Below, in pieces: positions 17,068 through 26,912 of a stretch of 64,000 nucleotides of DNA; within the stretch, counting starts at the first letter, position 1; each line of letters starts with the position of its first letter. A program made the translations under genes and the position numbers. Below the pieces are notes generated by a model, which saw nothing but the letters and a program-made list of their open reading frames with translations, was not told the origin of the DNA and ran no database searches. This stretch comes from Nesterenkonia sedimenti (GTDB lineage: Bacteria; Actinomycetota; Actinomycetes; Actinomycetales; Micrococcaceae). The stretch is from positions 21,989 to 85,988 of the forward strand of contig NZ_JABAHY010000004.1 in the NCBI RefSeq assembly GCF_012641515.1, written 5' to 3'.

Positions 17068-18447
17068 ATGCCTGAATCCACGCTCGACAAAGTCATCAAC
17101 CTGGCCAAACGCCGCGGCTTCGTCTACCAGTCCGGTGAGATCTACGGCGGCTCCCGCTCCGCCTGGGACTACGGCCCGTTGGGCACGGAGCTGAAGGAGA
17201 ACATCAAAGCCGAATGGTGGCAGACCTTCGTGCGTGGACGCGGGGATATGGTCGGGCTGGACTCGGCGATCATCCTGCCCTCGGCAGTGTGGAAGGCCTC
17301 CGGGCATGTCGATACCTTCACCGACCCCCTGGTCGAATGCACCCAGTGCCATAAGCGCCACCGCGAGGACCACCTCATTGAGGCCTTCGAGGAGAAGAAG
17401 GGCCGGGCCCCCGAGGGCGGTCTGGCTGAGGTGCCCTGCCCCGACTGCGGCACCAAGGGCAAGTTCACCGAACCCCGCGAATTCTCCGGACTGGTGAAGT
17501 CCTACCTGGGTGTTGTCGATGACGAATCCGGCCTGCACTACCTGCGCCCGGAGACCGCCCAGGGCATCTTCACCCAGTTCGCCAATGTGGTCACCACTGC
17601 CCGGAAGAAGCCTCCCTTCGGCATCGGCCAGATCGGTAAGGCCTTCCGCAATGAGATCACTCCGGGCAACTTCATCTTCCGCACCCGCGAGTTCGAGCAG
17701 ATGGAGATCGAGTACTTTGTCCCGCCCGCTGAGGCCGGTGGGCACTTCGACAGCTGGGTGCAGGCCTGCGTTGCCTGGTTCACCGATCTCGGCCTGAACC
17801 CGGAGAACCTGCGTGAGTTCGATGTGCCGGCCGATGAGCGGGCCCACTACTCCGACCGGACCATCGACCTGGAGTACCGCTTCGGCTTCCCCGGCTCCGA
17901 ATGGGGTGAGCTGATGGGTATCGCCAACCGCACCGATTACGACCTCGGCCAGCACATCGAGCACTCCGGCAAGGAGCTCTCCTACTTCGACCAGGCCTCC
18001 GGAGAGCGGTACGTGCCCTATGTGATCGAGCCCAGCTTCGGTCTGACTCGTTCAATGATGGCCTTCTTGGTGGACTCCTACGCCGAGGATGAGGCACCGA
18101 ACACCAAGGGCGGTGTGGATGTGCGGACCGTGCTGAAACTGCACCCCAAACTGGCCCCGGTCAAGGCCGCGGTGCTGCCGCTGTCGAAGAAGCCTGAGCT
18201 GGCCGAGCCGGCCGGTAAGCTGGCCGATTCCCTGCGCAAGCATTGGAATATTGACTACGACGACGCCGGTGCCATCGGCCGCCGCTACCGCCGCCAGGAC
18301 GAGATCGGCACACCCTTCTGCATCACCTTCGACTTCGACTCCCTGGAGGACCAGGCGGTCACCATCCGCGACCGCGATGAGATGACCCAGGAGCGGGTCA
18401 GCCTCGACCAGGTGCAGAGCTATCTGGCCGCCAAACTGCTGGGTTAG
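17068..18447 (+). CDS. glyS: Glycyl-tRNA synthetase (class II, single chain)
   Basis: Charges tRNA(Gly) with glycine. The 459-residue alpha2-type enzyme has [20 protein letters not shown] near the N-terminus, a zinc-binding CTQCHKR and CPDCG pair, motif 2 [19 protein letters not shown], the motif 3 region ending in [10 protein letters not shown], and a C-terminal anticodon domain. ATG 17068 is chosen from the promoter spacing. Confidence 0.97.
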   Translation: MPESTLDKVINLAKRRGFVYQSGEIYGGSRSAWDYGPLGTELKENIKAEWWQTFVRGRGDMVGLDSAIILPSAVWKASGHVDTFTDPLVECTQCHKRHREDHLIEAFEEKKGRAPEGGLAEVPCPDCGTKGKFTEPREFSGLVKSYLGVVDDESGLHYLRPETAQGIFTQFANVVTTARKKPPFGIGQIGKAFRNEITPGNFIFRTREFEQMEIEYFVPPAEAGGHFDSWVQACVAWFTDLGLNPENLREFDVPADERAHYSDRTIDLEYRFGFPGSEWGELMGIANRTDYDLGQHIEHSGKELSYFDQASGERYVPYVIEPSFGLTRSMMAFLVDSYAEDEAPNTKGGVDVRTVLKLHPKLAPVKAAVLPLSKKPELAEPAGKLADSLRKHWNIDYDDAGAIGRRYRRQDEIGTPFCITFDFDSLEDQAVTIRDRDEMTQERVSLDQVQSYLAAKLLG

Positions 18448-18506
18448 GAATCCCTTGGCCCCACACGCTTTGCGCGCGGGGGCAAAGGGGTCTACGCTAG
18501 CTGGCG

Positions 18507-19460
18507 ATGTTGCCGACCGCGCCTGAGGGCACTCCAACGCTGACTCTCGAATCCGGCCTCACGGTCCGCCCGTGGGCCGAAGGGGACGACCTCAAGCTCC
18601 TGGAGCTCTGGGGGGACCCCGAGAATCCCATGCACCACCAGGACCGCAGCCTCCTGCGGCCCTCCTCCAACGACCCCTGGTCCCGCTGCATTGTGGCGGA
18701 GGATGAGGGGGTGCCGGTGGCCGCTGCCACCATTTTCCGGTCCTCTCTGCACCCGGATCGGCTCTCCTTCTACATCGAGGTCGCCCCGGAGCAGCGCCGC
18801 AAAGGTGTTGCCGCCCAGCTGCTGCAGATCCTGGAGGCAGAGGTCCCCAACTGTGAGGTGCAGTCCCTGAAGGCCCGCTGCGCCAAGGGCTCGGCCGCCC
18901 AGTGCTTCCTGAAGGACAACGGGTTCCGGAAGATCCAGCACTCCCGCAAGGTCATCATCCAGCCGGGCAGCCTGGCAGTCCCGGATGTGGAGAACCTGCC
19001 GATCGACCTCGAGGACATCGCCACCGGTTCGGTGGAGCTGACCCAGCTGGTCGCCGACTTCTACAACGCCGTCCACGAGTGGGACCGCTCCGAGATGACC
19101 ATCGGCCGGGCCCAGCAGATGCTGCTGGCACCCGAGGCCGGTGCCACCGGGGCCGTCGTCCTGCGGGATACCTCCTCCGAGGATGAGAGCAACCGGCCGA
19201 TCACTGCCTTCGCGGTCAGCTACACCCCGCAGCGCACCGAAGATCCGGCCGATGTTCTGCTGGGCTGGGACCCCGAACTGCGCGAGGACCAGGCCGAATA
19301 CGCCGTCCGGCAGCTTCTGGGACTGGTGGCCGCCCGCTACCCGGTCTCTGTGGAGGTCGACGATGCCATGGTCCCGCTGAAGACCGTCACCGATGAGCTG
19401 GCCGCCCGGGACGAGGCCGAGGTGGACTTCGAAGCTCTGATCTACGCCCGGGACGCCTGA
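18507..19460 (+). CDS. GNAT-family N-acetyltransferase (two GNAT-like halves)
   Basis: A 317-residue protein with an N-terminal GNAT domain. The acetyl-CoA motif is QRRKGVAAQLL after a YIEVAPE strand, at about residues 90-110. The second half keeps a weaker GNAT-like layout without an obvious acetyl-CoA loop, as in several actinobacterial acetyltransferases. A TACGCT hexamer (18493-18498) lies eight bases before the ATG. The substrate is unknown. Confidence 0.8.
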   Translation: MLPTAPEGTPTLTLESGLTVRPWAEGDDLKLLELWGDPENPMHHQDRSLLRPSSNDPWSRCIVAEDEGVPVAAATIFRSSLHPDRLSFYIEVAPEQRRKGVAAQLLQILEAEVPNCEVQSLKARCAKGSAAQCFLKDNGFRKIQHSRKVIIQPGSLAVPDVENLPIDLEDIATGSVELTQLVADFYNAVHEWDRSEMTIGRAQQMLLAPEAGATGAVVLRDTSSEDESNRPITAFAVSYTPQRTEDPADVLLGWDPELREDQAEYAVRQLLGLVAARYPVSVEVDDAMVPLKTVTDELAARDEAEVDFEALIYARDA

Positions 19461-19480
19461 GTACCCCGCTTAGCCCACTT

Positions 19481-19542
19481 TTCATAGGGTTATGGACTCT
19501 TCATAGGGCTATATCCCTATGAAAGTTGCAAAGCCCTATGAA
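19481..19542. promoter_or_regulatory. Four-box symmetric inverted-repeat array upstream of dusB
   Basis: The nonamer TTCATAGGG occurs at 19481-19489 and 19500-19508, and its reverse complement CCCTATGAA at 19515-19523 and 19534-19542. Box centres are 19, 15 and 19 bases apart, so the array is symmetric about position 19511.5. A TTGACC sequence (19546-19551) follows. It looks like a multi-site operator 29-90 bases before the dusB GTG. The boxes are too A/T-rich and lack a U-tract for a normal terminator. The binding protein is unknown. Confidence 0.65.
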
Positions 19543-19570
19543 AACTTGACCGATACCGGACAATAGTGCT

Positions 19571-20779
19571 GTGACCGAGATTCTTGAACGCCCGACGACG
19601 CCGCCTGAGGCGTCTGAGACGCCAGTGCAGCCTCTGCTGCCCCCGCTGCGCCTGGGCCCCATCACCGTGGACACCCCGGTGGTGCTGGCACCCATGGCCG
19701 GGATCACCAATACCGCATTCCGCCGGCTCTGCCGCGAATACGGTGGCGGACTCTACGTCAACGAGATGGTCACCGCCCGCGCCCTGGTCGAACGCCGGCC
19801 GGAATCCCTGCGGATCATCAAACATGAGCCGGATGAGGTGCCGCGCTCCGTACAGCTCTACTCGGTGGACCCCGTGACCACCGGGCACGCGGTGCGCATG
19901 CTGGTCGAAGAGGATCGGGCTGATCACATCGACCTCAACTTCGGCTGCCCCGTTCCCAAGGTCACCCGCAAAGGCGGCGGCTCAGCCCTGCCCTGGAAGA
20001 CCAAGCTCTTCGAATCCATCGTCTCCACGGCAGTGCGTGAGGCTTCCCGGGGCAATATCCCGGTGACCGTGAAGATGCGCAAAGGTATCGACGAGGACCA
20101 TCTGACCTATATCAACGCCGGCAAGGTCGCCCGCGACTCCGGAGTCGTGGCCGTGGCCCTGCATGGACGCACCGCCCGGCAGCACTACTCCGGGCAGGCC
20201 GACTGGGACGCCATCAAACGGCTGCGGGACTCCCTGACTGATATCCCGGTGCTGGGCAACGGTGATATCTGGAGTGCGGAGGACGCTGTCCGGATGGTGG
20301 AGCAGACCGGGGTCGACGGCGTCGTCGTCGGTCGTGGTTGTCAAGGTCGCCCCTGGCTCTTCGGGGACCTGCAGGCTGCCTTCGAAGGTAGGCCTGAACG
20401 CCACCAGCCAGGTGTTTCGGTGGTCTGTCAGACCCTGCTGCGGCATGCCGAGATGCTCATCCCATACTTCGACGGCGACGAGCGCAAGGCCATGCAGGAT
20501 ATCCGTAAACATGTTGCCTGGTACTTCAAGGGCTATCCGGTGGGCTCGAAGCTGCGCACCCAGCTGGTGACCGTGGAGTCCCTCGCCCAGCTTCAGGATC
20601 TCTTGGGCCAGCTGGATCAGAGCATCGGTTATCCCGGTGAGGATGCCGAAGGGCCCCGTGGTCGGGCCGGATCCCCCAAGAAGGTGCATCTGCCCGAGGA
20701 CTGGCTGGTCGACCGGGAGCTCAACGAGGACCAGCGCGCGATGATCCAGGCTGCCGAGGTCGACACCTCCGGGGGCTGA
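19571..20779 (+). CDS. dusB: tRNA-dihydrouridine synthase
   Basis: A flavoenzyme that reduces uridines in the tRNA D-loop. The 402-residue protein has PMAGITNTAFRRL at the FMN site, the catalytic Cys in NFGCPVPKVTRKGGG, the KMRKGI and ALHGRTARQHYSG motifs, and GNGDIWS. It starts at GTG 19571; no strong ribosome-binding site is visible. It precedes dgt as is common in actinobacteria, and a striking repeat array lies in its promoter region. Confidence 0.93.
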   Translation: MTEILERPTTPPEASETPVQPLLPPLRLGPITVDTPVVLAPMAGITNTAFRRLCREYGGGLYVNEMVTARALVERRPESLRIIKHEPDEVPRSVQLYSVDPVTTGHAVRMLVEEDRADHIDLNFGCPVPKVTRKGGGSALPWKTKLFESIVSTAVREASRGNIPVTVKMRKGIDEDHLTYINAGKVARDSGVVAVALHGRTARQHYSGQADWDAIKRLRDSLTDIPVLGNGDIWSAEDAVRMVEQTGVDGVVVGRGCQGRPWLFGDLQAAFEGRPERHQPGVSVVCQTLLRHAEMLIPYFDGDERKAMQDIRKHVAWYFKGYPVGSKLRTQLVTVESLAQLQDLLGQLDQSIGYPGEDAEGPRGRAGSPKKVHLPEDWLVDRELNEDQRAMIQAAEVDTSGG

Positions 20780-20837
20780 ACCTCCTTCCTGGGCCGGTAG
20801 GCTGGGAGCACCGTGAAGTGAGGGAAGGCAACAACAG

Positions 20838-22163
20838 ATGACCGTGCGCAATGTCGAACGGGTGGAGGGGCAGTACGTTGCCCTGGCCCCGGGCTATTCC
20901 GAGGTGGATGAAGACCGCTGGGTGCCCGAGCACGGAAAATCCGTCTACCGCTCAAGCTTCGAACGCGACCGGGCCCGGCTGCTGCACTCCTCAGCTCTGC
21001 GCCGCCTGGGAGCGAAGACCCAGGTTGTCTCACCCAGTAATGATGACTTCTCCCGCACTAGGCTGACCCACACCTTGGAGGTCGCCCAGGTGGGACGGGA
21101 ACTGGGCCGGCTGCTGGGCTGCGATCCCGACGTCGTCGACGGCGCCTGCCTCTCCCATGATCTGGGCCACCCGCCCTTCGGGCACCACGGGGAGAAGGTG
21201 CTCAATGACCTCTCTGCCGATATCGGCGGCTTCGAGGGCAATGCCCAAACCCTGCGTATCCTCACCCGACTGGAGACCAAACGCTTCCACCCTGATGGAC
21301 GTTCGGCGGGGCTCAACCTCACCCGGGCCTCCCTGGACGCCGCGGTCAAATACCCCTGGCGGGCCCATGAGGCACCGCTGAAACCAGATGGCACCCGCAG
21401 CCAGAAATTCGGCGCCTATGAGGATGACCTCGAGGTCTTCAGGTGGCTGCGACAGGATGTCACCGGAACCCGCAAATGCATGGAAGCCCAGGTGATGGAC
21501 GCCGCCGATGACATCGCCTATTCCGTTCATGACGTCGAGGACGGCATCGTCAACGGCCGGTTCCAGCTGAAGTTCCTCACCGACTCCGTCCAACGAGCCC
21601 GGGTCATCCAGACCACCCAGGAGTGGTACCTCCCGGAGACCCCGGAGGACCAGATCGACGCCGCCATCGCCCGTTTGGAGACCAGCCAGAACTGGGTCCA
21701 CGAATCCGATGGATCCCGGCGATCCCTGGCGGCCCTGAAGAATATGACCTCCGAGCTGATCGGCCGGTTCTGCCACGCATTCTGGAGTGCCACCCGCCAG
21801 GCCTATGGCGACCGCCCTCTGGTCCGGCACGAATCTGATCTTGTGATCCCGCCGGAGACCCTGGAGGAGATCTGCGTGATGAAGGGGATCGCAGCCCACT
21901 ACATCATGGCCTCGCGGGAGCAGCTGCCGGTCTACACCCGGCAGACCGAAGTCCTCAAAGAGCTGCACAGCCTGCTGGTCGAGACCGGAGACCGGTTCCT
22001 GGAACCACCCTTCCAAGCAGACTTCCGTGCCGCCGAGGATGACGCCGGGCGGCATCGAGCCATCATCGACCAGATCGCCTCATTGACCGACGGGGCCTGC
22101 CTGGAGTGGTATGCGACCCTGGTCAAGGGCCAGCCGGTCACCAATGTCCTGTTCTCATCCTAG
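20838..22163 (+). CDS. dgt: Deoxyguanosinetriphosphate triphosphohydrolase-like protein
   Basis: An HD-domain dNTP triphosphohydrolase of 441 residues. Metal-binding motifs are RLTHTLEVAQVGRELG and CLSHDLGHPPFGHHGE, with AGGI-like EGNAQTLRIL after them and a later DAADDIAYSVHDVEDG. The start ATG 20838 follows GAGGGAAGG. It sits between dusB and the SDR gene, with dnaG further downstream. Confidence 0.93.
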   Translation: MTVRNVERVEGQYVALAPGYSEVDEDRWVPEHGKSVYRSSFERDRARLLHSSALRRLGAKTQVVSPSNDDFSRTRLTHTLEVAQVGRELGRLLGCDPDVVDGACLSHDLGHPPFGHHGEKVLNDLSADIGGFEGNAQTLRILTRLETKRFHPDGRSAGLNLTRASLDAAVKYPWRAHEAPLKPDGTRSQKFGAYEDDLEVFRWLRQDVTGTRKCMEAQVMDAADDIAYSVHDVEDGIVNGRFQLKFLTDSVQRARVIQTTQEWYLPETPEDQIDAAIARLETSQNWVHESDGSRRSLAALKNMTSELIGRFCHAFWSATRQAYGDRPLVRHESDLVIPPETLEEICVMKGIAAHYIMASREQLPVYTRQTEVLKELHSLLVETGDRFLEPPFQADFRAAEDDAGRHRAIIDQIASLTDGACLEWYATLVKGQPVTNVLFSS

Positions 22164-22170
22164 GAGCGCT

Positions 22171-22761
22171 ATGAAGATCGCCGTCATCGGAGGCAATGGA
22201 ACTGTTGGGCGGGCTGCACGACTCGGCCTGGAAGCCGACCACGAGGTGATCAGCCTCTCCCGCAGCACAAGCCCCGGAGTGGACCTCACGGAACCGGAGA
22301 CCATCAGCACAGCCCTGGCGGCGATCGGCCCCGTGGATGCTCTGGTCTCGGCAGCCGGGGTGACACCAGGGGGAGCGGTGGAGGATCTCACTGAGGAGGA
22401 TCTTCTGGCCGGGTTCCGCGGCAAGGCACTGAGCCAGCTCAGTGTGGTCACCCGCGGCCTGGACTACGTCAACGACGGCGGCTCGATCACCTTGACCAGC
22501 GGCATCATCGGTAAAGAACGGATCGCCAAAGGCGCCCCAGCAGCCATGGCCAATGGTGCACTCGATGCCTTCGTCTACGCCGCCGCTCCGGAAATGCCGC
22601 GGGGTATCCGACTCAACATCGTCAGCCCCAATGTGCTCAAAAGCGCAACCTCATATCACCCGAAGTTCCCCGGTTTCACCCCGGTGCCCGATGAGCTGGT
22701 CGGCAGGGCATATGTGCGTGCGGTCCAGGGACTGGATACTGGACGGATCTTCGAGGTCTGA
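22171..22761 (+). CDS. Short-chain dehydrogenase/reductase family protein
   Basis: A 196-residue compact SDR protein. The nucleotide-binding motif IGGNGTVGRAA begins at residue 6, DALVSAAG is the NNAG-like motif, and a Thr/Ser-rich strand ITLTSGIIGKE stands at the active-site Ser position. The usual YxxxK is not clear (KGAPAAMANGAL), so catalysis is uncertain; similar short SDRs of this kind are common. Start ATG 22171 has AGGAG overlapping the dgt stop, so it is coupled to dgt. Confidence 0.8.
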   Translation: MKIAVIGGNGTVGRAARLGLEADHEVISLSRSTSPGVDLTEPETISTALAAIGPVDALVSAAGVTPGGAVEDLTEEDLLAGFRGKALSQLSVVTRGLDYVNDGGSITLTSGIIGKERIAKGAPAAMANGALDAFVYAAAPEMPRGIRLNIVSPNVLKSATSYHPKFPGFTPVPDELVGRAYVRAVQGLDTGRIFEV

Positions 22762-22825
22762 AACACCCTCTGAGACCTCCGTGTCAGCAGCCTGAAACAT
22801 TCAGCCATGTAATGTGGGTGCTGGC

Positions 22826-22839
22826 CGTCACAATGGGGT
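22826..22839 (+). promoter_or_regulatory. Motif shared by the pyc and ppc promoters
   Basis: CGTCACAATGGGGT, 36 bases before the pyc ATG. The ppc leader has CGTGACAATGGGGT at 29844-29857, 13 of 14 bases the same. ACAAT could be part of a -10 element. Shared regulation is inferred. Confidence 0.35.
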
Positions 22840-22875
22840 GGCGGCTATTTGAATGACCCCGGAAGGTTCTGACTG

Positions 22876-25800
22876 ATGTTTTCAAAGATTCTGGTAGCCA
22901 ACCGCGGCGAGATCGCGATCCGCGCCCTACGAGCCGGTGTGGAGCTTGGCGCCCGTACTGTGGCCGTCTACCCACATGAGGACCGCAACTCCCTGCACCG
23001 GCAGAAAGCCGATGAATCCTACCGCATCGGCGAGGAGGGACATCCGGTTCGGGCATACCTCGATGTCGAGGAAATCTTGCGGATCGCTAAGGACTCCGGA
23101 GCCGATGCCATCTACCCCGGCTACGGCTTCCTCTCCGAGAACCCAGATCTGGCCCGCGCTGCCGAAGAGGCGGGTATCACCTTCATCGGGCCCCCTGCTG
23201 ATGTGCTCGAATCCACCGGGGATAAGGTCAAGGCCCTGCGGGCGGCGAAATCAGCCGGTGTCCCGGTTCTGGACTCCTCCGAACCCTCCAAGGATGTCGA
23301 TGAGCTCATCGCTGCTGCTGAGCAGATCGGCTTCCCGGTCTTCGTCAAAGCCGTAGCTGGCGGTGGCGGGCGCGGTATGCGCCGGGTGGAGACCCGCGAA
23401 CAGCTGCCCGATGCGCTGAAGGCGGCGATGAACGAGGCCGATACTGCCTTCGGCAACCCCACGGTATTCATTGAGCAGGCAGTGGTCCGCCCCCGGCATA
23501 TTGAGGTTCAGATCCTCGCCGATGGGCAGGGCAATGTGGTCCACCTCTTCGAACGAGACTGCTCCCTGCAGCGCCGCCACCAGAAGGTGGTTGAGATCGC
23601 CCCGGCCCCCAATCTGGACGAGGAAGTCCGGCAGGCCCTGCATGCCGATGCCGTGGCCTTCGCCAAAGCCATGGGCTACCGCAATGCCGGGACCGTGGAG
23701 TTCCTCCTGGAGACCGCAGGGGAGCGGGCTGGACAGCATGTCTTCATCGAGATGAACCCCCGTATCCAGGTTGAACACACCGTCACCGAGGAGATCACCG
23801 ATATCGACCTGGTGGCCTCCCAGATGCGGATCGCCGCCGGGGAGAGCCTGGCCGATCTCGGCATCGTCCAGGAGGAGCTGCGAGTCCGCGGTTCGGCCAT
23901 GCAGTGCCGGATCACCACAGAGGACCCCGCCAATGACTTCCGGCCCGATGTTGGATCGATCACCGCCTACCGCTCCGCCGGTGGTTCAGGAATCCGGCTC
24001 GACGGTGGCACCGCCTATACCGGCGCGGAGATCAGCCCGCATTTCGACTCCATGCTGGTGAAACTCACCGCCCGCGGCCGCAACTACCTCACGGCCGTGG
24101 CCAGGGCCCGTCGAGCACTGGCCGAATTCCGCATCCGTGGTGTGGCTACCAATATCCCCTTCCTGCTCAATGTGCTGGACTCCGAGGAATTCCTCGCAGG
24201 AGATGTGGCCACCGACTTCATCGATAAACACCCTGAGCTGGCCAAAGCCAACCGGTCCCAGGACCGCGGCTCTAAGGCTCTGCAGTACCTGGCTGATATC
24301 ACTGTCAACCAGCCGCATGGTCCCCGGGTGCAGGGCATCGACCCTCGGGATAAGCTGCCCAGGTTCCCCGGCGATAAGCATGATGAGCCGGATCGTTCAC
24401 CCTTCGACGGTCCCTCCGATCAGCCGAAACCCCCGGGCTGGCGCGACCTCCTATTGGCCGAAGGCCCCGAAGCCTTTACCGCCCAGCTGCGGAAGAACAC
24501 TGCCCTGGCGGTCACTGATACCACCTTCCGGGATGCCCACCAGTCCCTGCTGGCCACTAGGGTGCGCACCCGCGATCTGCTGGCTGCTGCCCCTGCGGTC
24601 GCACATGTCACCCCGGGGCTGTTCTCCGCTGAGGTCTGGGGAGGGGCGACCTATGATGTGGCCCTGCGGTTCCTCTCCGAGGACCCCTGGGACCGCCTGG
24701 CCTGGCTGCGGGCGGAAATGCCGAATATTCCGCTGCAGATGCTGCTGCGCGGACGCAATACTGTCGGCTACACCCCCTATCCGCTGAAGGTTACCCAGGC
24801 CTTCGTGGAGGAGGCCGCCGCCACCGGTGTCGATATCTTCCGGATCTTCGACGCACTCAACGACGCCGACCAGGTCATCCCCGCCATCGAGGCCGTGCGA
24901 GCCACCGGTACCGCAGTGGCCGAGGCGGCCCTGTGCTACACCGGGAACCTCACCGATCCCGATGAGGACCTCTACACCCTGGACTACTACCTGGATCTGG
25001 CCCAGCGGTTCGTCGACGCCGGGGCCCATATCCTGGCGATCAAGGATATGGCCGGTCTGCTGCGGCCAACAGCTGCCAAGATCCTGGTCACCGCCCTGCG
25101 GGAGCGTTTCGATCTGCCGGTGCATCTGCACACCCACGACACCGCTGGCGGCCAGCTGGCCACCCTTCTGGCCGCAGCCGAGGCCGGGGTCGACGCGGTG
25201 GACACTGCTACTGCATCAATGGCCTCGACCACCTCTCAGCCACCGGCCTCTGCACTGGTTGCAGCGCTGGAGAACACCGAACGAGACACGGGTCTGGGCC
25301 TTGAGGCCGTGGCATCTCTGGAGCCCTATTGGGAGGCCATCCGAGGGATCTACCAGCCCTTCGAATCAGGACTTCCAGCACCGACCGGCCGGGTCTACCG
25401 GCATGAGATCCCCGGTGGCCAGCTCTCGAACCTGCGACAGCAGGCCATCGCCCTGGGTCTGGGGGAGCGGTTCGAGCAGATCGAGGATATGTACTACGCC
25501 GCCGATAAGATGCTGGGCCGGCTGGTCAAAGTTACCCCCTCATCCAAAGTGGTCGGTGATCTTGCCCTGCAGCTGGTCGGTGCCGGGGCCGACCCCCAGG
25601 AGTTCGAACAGAACCCGCAGAGCTTCGACCTGCCGGATTCGGTGATCCAATTCCTGGCCGGACAGCTCGGTGACCCCCCAGGTGGCTGGACGGAGCCTTT
25701 CCGGTCCAAAGCCCTGGAAGGGCGCACCGTCAAACCGGTGGAGGAGGACCTCTTCGCGGAGGACTCCCAGGCCCTGGATGCCGATTCCAGCACCCGGCGG

Positions 25801-26319
25801 GCAGCTCTGAACCGGCTGCTCTTCCCCGGGCCCACACGCGACTTCGAGGCGGCCCGGGAGAAATACGGTGATGTCCACGTGCTGCACACCCGGGACTACC
25901 TCTACGGAATGACCTCCGGCCATGAACATGTGATCTCCCTGGGCAAGGGTGTGCGCCTCCTGGTGACCCTGCAGACCATCTCCGAACCCGATGAGAAGGG
26001 GATGCGGGCAGTGATGTGCACTCTCAACGGCCAGGCCCGCCAGGTGATGGTCCGCGATGAGTCCGTGGAATCGAAGGTCGCCGTCGCGGAGAAGGCAGAT
26101 GCCAATAACGCCGGGCATATCGCCGCGCCCTTCGCAGGTGCTGTCTCTGTCCAGGTCGCACAGGGGGAAAGCGTTGAAGCCGGTCAGACCATCGCCACGA
26201 TCGAGGCGATGAAGATGGAGTCCGGGATCACCGCGCCCACCAGTGGGACAGTGGCCAGGGTGGCCATCGATGCGGTGCAGCAGGTTGAGGGTGGAGACCT
26301 CATCCTCGTTGTGGAATAA
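22876..26319 (+). CDS. pyc: Pyruvate carboxylase
   Basis: Carboxylates pyruvate to oxaloacetate with biotin and ATP. The 1147-residue single-chain enzyme has a biotin carboxylase domain (residues 1-450; VANRGEIAIRALRA, KAVAGGGGRGMRRV, FIEMNPRIQVEHTVTE), a carboxyltransferase domain (about 530-1000; TTFRDAHQSLLATR, a LHTHDTAGG metal motif) and a C-terminal biotinyl domain with EAMKMES, the lysine being about residue 1113. With ppc seven kilobases away, the cell has both anaplerotic carboxylases. Confidence 0.98.
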   Translation: MFSKILVANRGEIAIRALRAGVELGARTVAVYPHEDRNSLHRQKADESYRIGEEGHPVRAYLDVEEILRIAKDSGADAIYPGYGFLSENPDLARAAEEAGITFIGPPADVLESTGDKVKALRAAKSAGVPVLDSSEPSKDVDELIAAAEQIGFPVFVKAVAGGGGRGMRRVETREQLPDALKAAMNEADTAFGNPTVFIEQAVVRPRHIEVQILADGQGNVVHLFERDCSLQRRHQKVVEIAPAPNLDEEVRQALHADAVAFAKAMGYRNAGTVEFLLETAGERAGQHVFIEMNPRIQVEHTVTEEITDIDLVASQMRIAAGESLADLGIVQEELRVRGSAMQCRITTEDPANDFRPDVGSITAYRSAGGSGIRLDGGTAYTGAEISPHFDSMLVKLTARGRNYLTAVARARRALAEFRIRGVATNIPFLLNVLDSEEFLAGDVATDFIDKHPELAKANRSQDRGSKALQYLADITVNQPHGPRVQGIDPRDKLPRFPGDKHDEPDRSPFDGPSDQPKPPGWRDLLLAEGPEAFTAQLRKNTALAVTDTTFRDAHQSLLATRVRTRDLLAAAPAVAHVTPGLFSAEVWGGATYDVALRFLSEDPWDRLAWLRAEMPNIPLQMLLRGRNTVGYTPYPLKVTQAFVEEAAATGVDIFRIFDALNDADQVIPAIEAVRATGTAVAEAALCYTGNLTDPDEDLYTLDYYLDLAQRFVDAGAHILAIKDMAGLLRPTAAKILVTALRERFDLPVHLHTHDTAGGQLATLLAAAEAGVDAVDTATASMASTTSQPPASALVAALENTERDTGLGLEAVASLEPYWEAIRGIYQPFESGLPAPTGRVYRHEIPGGQLSNLRQQAIALGLGERFEQIEDMYYAADKMLGRLVKVTPSSKVVGDLALQLVGAGADPQEFEQNPQSFDLPDSVIQFLAGQLGDPPGGWTEPFRSKALEGRTVKPVEEDLFAEDSQALDADSSTRRAALNRLLFPGPTRDFEAAREKYGDVHVLHTRDYLYGMTSGHEHVISLGKGVRLLVTLQTISEPDEKGMRAVMCTLNGQARQVMVRDESVESKVAVAEKADANNAGHIAAPFAGAVSVQVAQGESVEAGQTIATIEAMKMESGITAPTSGTVARVAIDAVQQVEGGDLILVVE

Positions 26320-26347
26320 GCCCTCGGCGTCTGTCCCGCGGCTTATT
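26315..26347. terminator. Hairpin between convergent pyc and ybaK
   Basis: AATAAGCC (26315-26322) and GGCTTATT (26340-26347) can pair around a 17-base loop region that itself is GC-rich. The repeat covers both stop codons, so it could stop transcription from either side. The stem is short. Confidence 0.4.
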
Positions 26348-26828
26348 TGGAAATATCCCCAAGGGTCACATTGAAGGCTGAAAACAGCTCCTCGGCGTCG
26401 ACGAACAGATTCAGATCCGGTTCGCCGGCGCCGAGGGACACCTGCCCACTGATCGATGCATCAGCGTAGATGGGAAGTTCCTCAGCAGTGCCGAAGGGGT
26501 TGATCGTCCCCGGTCGATAGCCGGTGGCGGCAAAGCCCTCATCCGGAGAGGCCATCGACATCTTCTTCATACCCGCCAGTTTGCGCAGCTTCGCCCAGTC
26601 CACCTGCTTATCACCGGGTATCAGCGCCAAGACATAGGAGTGTTCCGAGGTGGTCTGGGTCAGTTTGGCCTTAGCCACCAGTGTTTTGACGATCTCGCCG
26701 GGGGAGACCTCCAGATTGGCGGCGGCCTCCTCCAAGGAGGTGGCCTGCCCACGTTCGGTGAATTCGACACTGACTCCACGGGCCTCGGCAGCGGCAGCCA
26801 CACGGTCCCGACCAGATAACTCGCTCAT
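26343..26828 (-). CDS. YbaK/EbsC-type aminoacyl-tRNA deacylase
   Basis: A 161-residue editing-domain protein that hydrolyses mischarged tRNA, most likely Cys-tRNA(Pro). The family layout is present: GEIVKTLVAKAK (lysine of the active site), PGDKQVDWAKLRKLAGMKKMSMA, and the GY-PGTINPFG loop. A TAAGCT hexamer on the minus strand lies eight bases before ATG 26828. It is convergent with pyc and divergent from dnaG. Confidence 0.9.
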   Translation of the reverse strand: MSELSGRDRVAAAAEARGVSVEFTERGQATSLEEAAANLEVSPGEIVKTLVAKAKLTQTTSEHSYVLALIPGDKQVDWAKLRKLAGMKKMSMASPDEGFAATGYRPGTINPFGTAEELPIYADASISGQVSLGAGEPDLNLFVDAEELFSAFNVTLGDISK

Positions 26829-26899
26829 AGCTCACCAGCTTAAGCCCGATGTTCACCCAGGGGTTTTCCCCAGGGAAGAGGACAGTGCCCCTGCGAGGG

Positions 26900-26905
26900 T
26901 AGATT
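26900..26905 (+). promoter_or_regulatory. -10 hexamer of leaderless dnaG
   Basis: TAGATT, seven bases before ATG 26913. Confidence 0.5.
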
Positions 26906-26912
26906 GGTCCCT

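Noticed and set aside
19461-19560. Rho-independent terminator after the GNAT gene
   Set aside because: The inverted repeats are A/T-rich, four boxes are symmetric and no U-tract directly follows a GC-rich stem, so an operator is a better reading.
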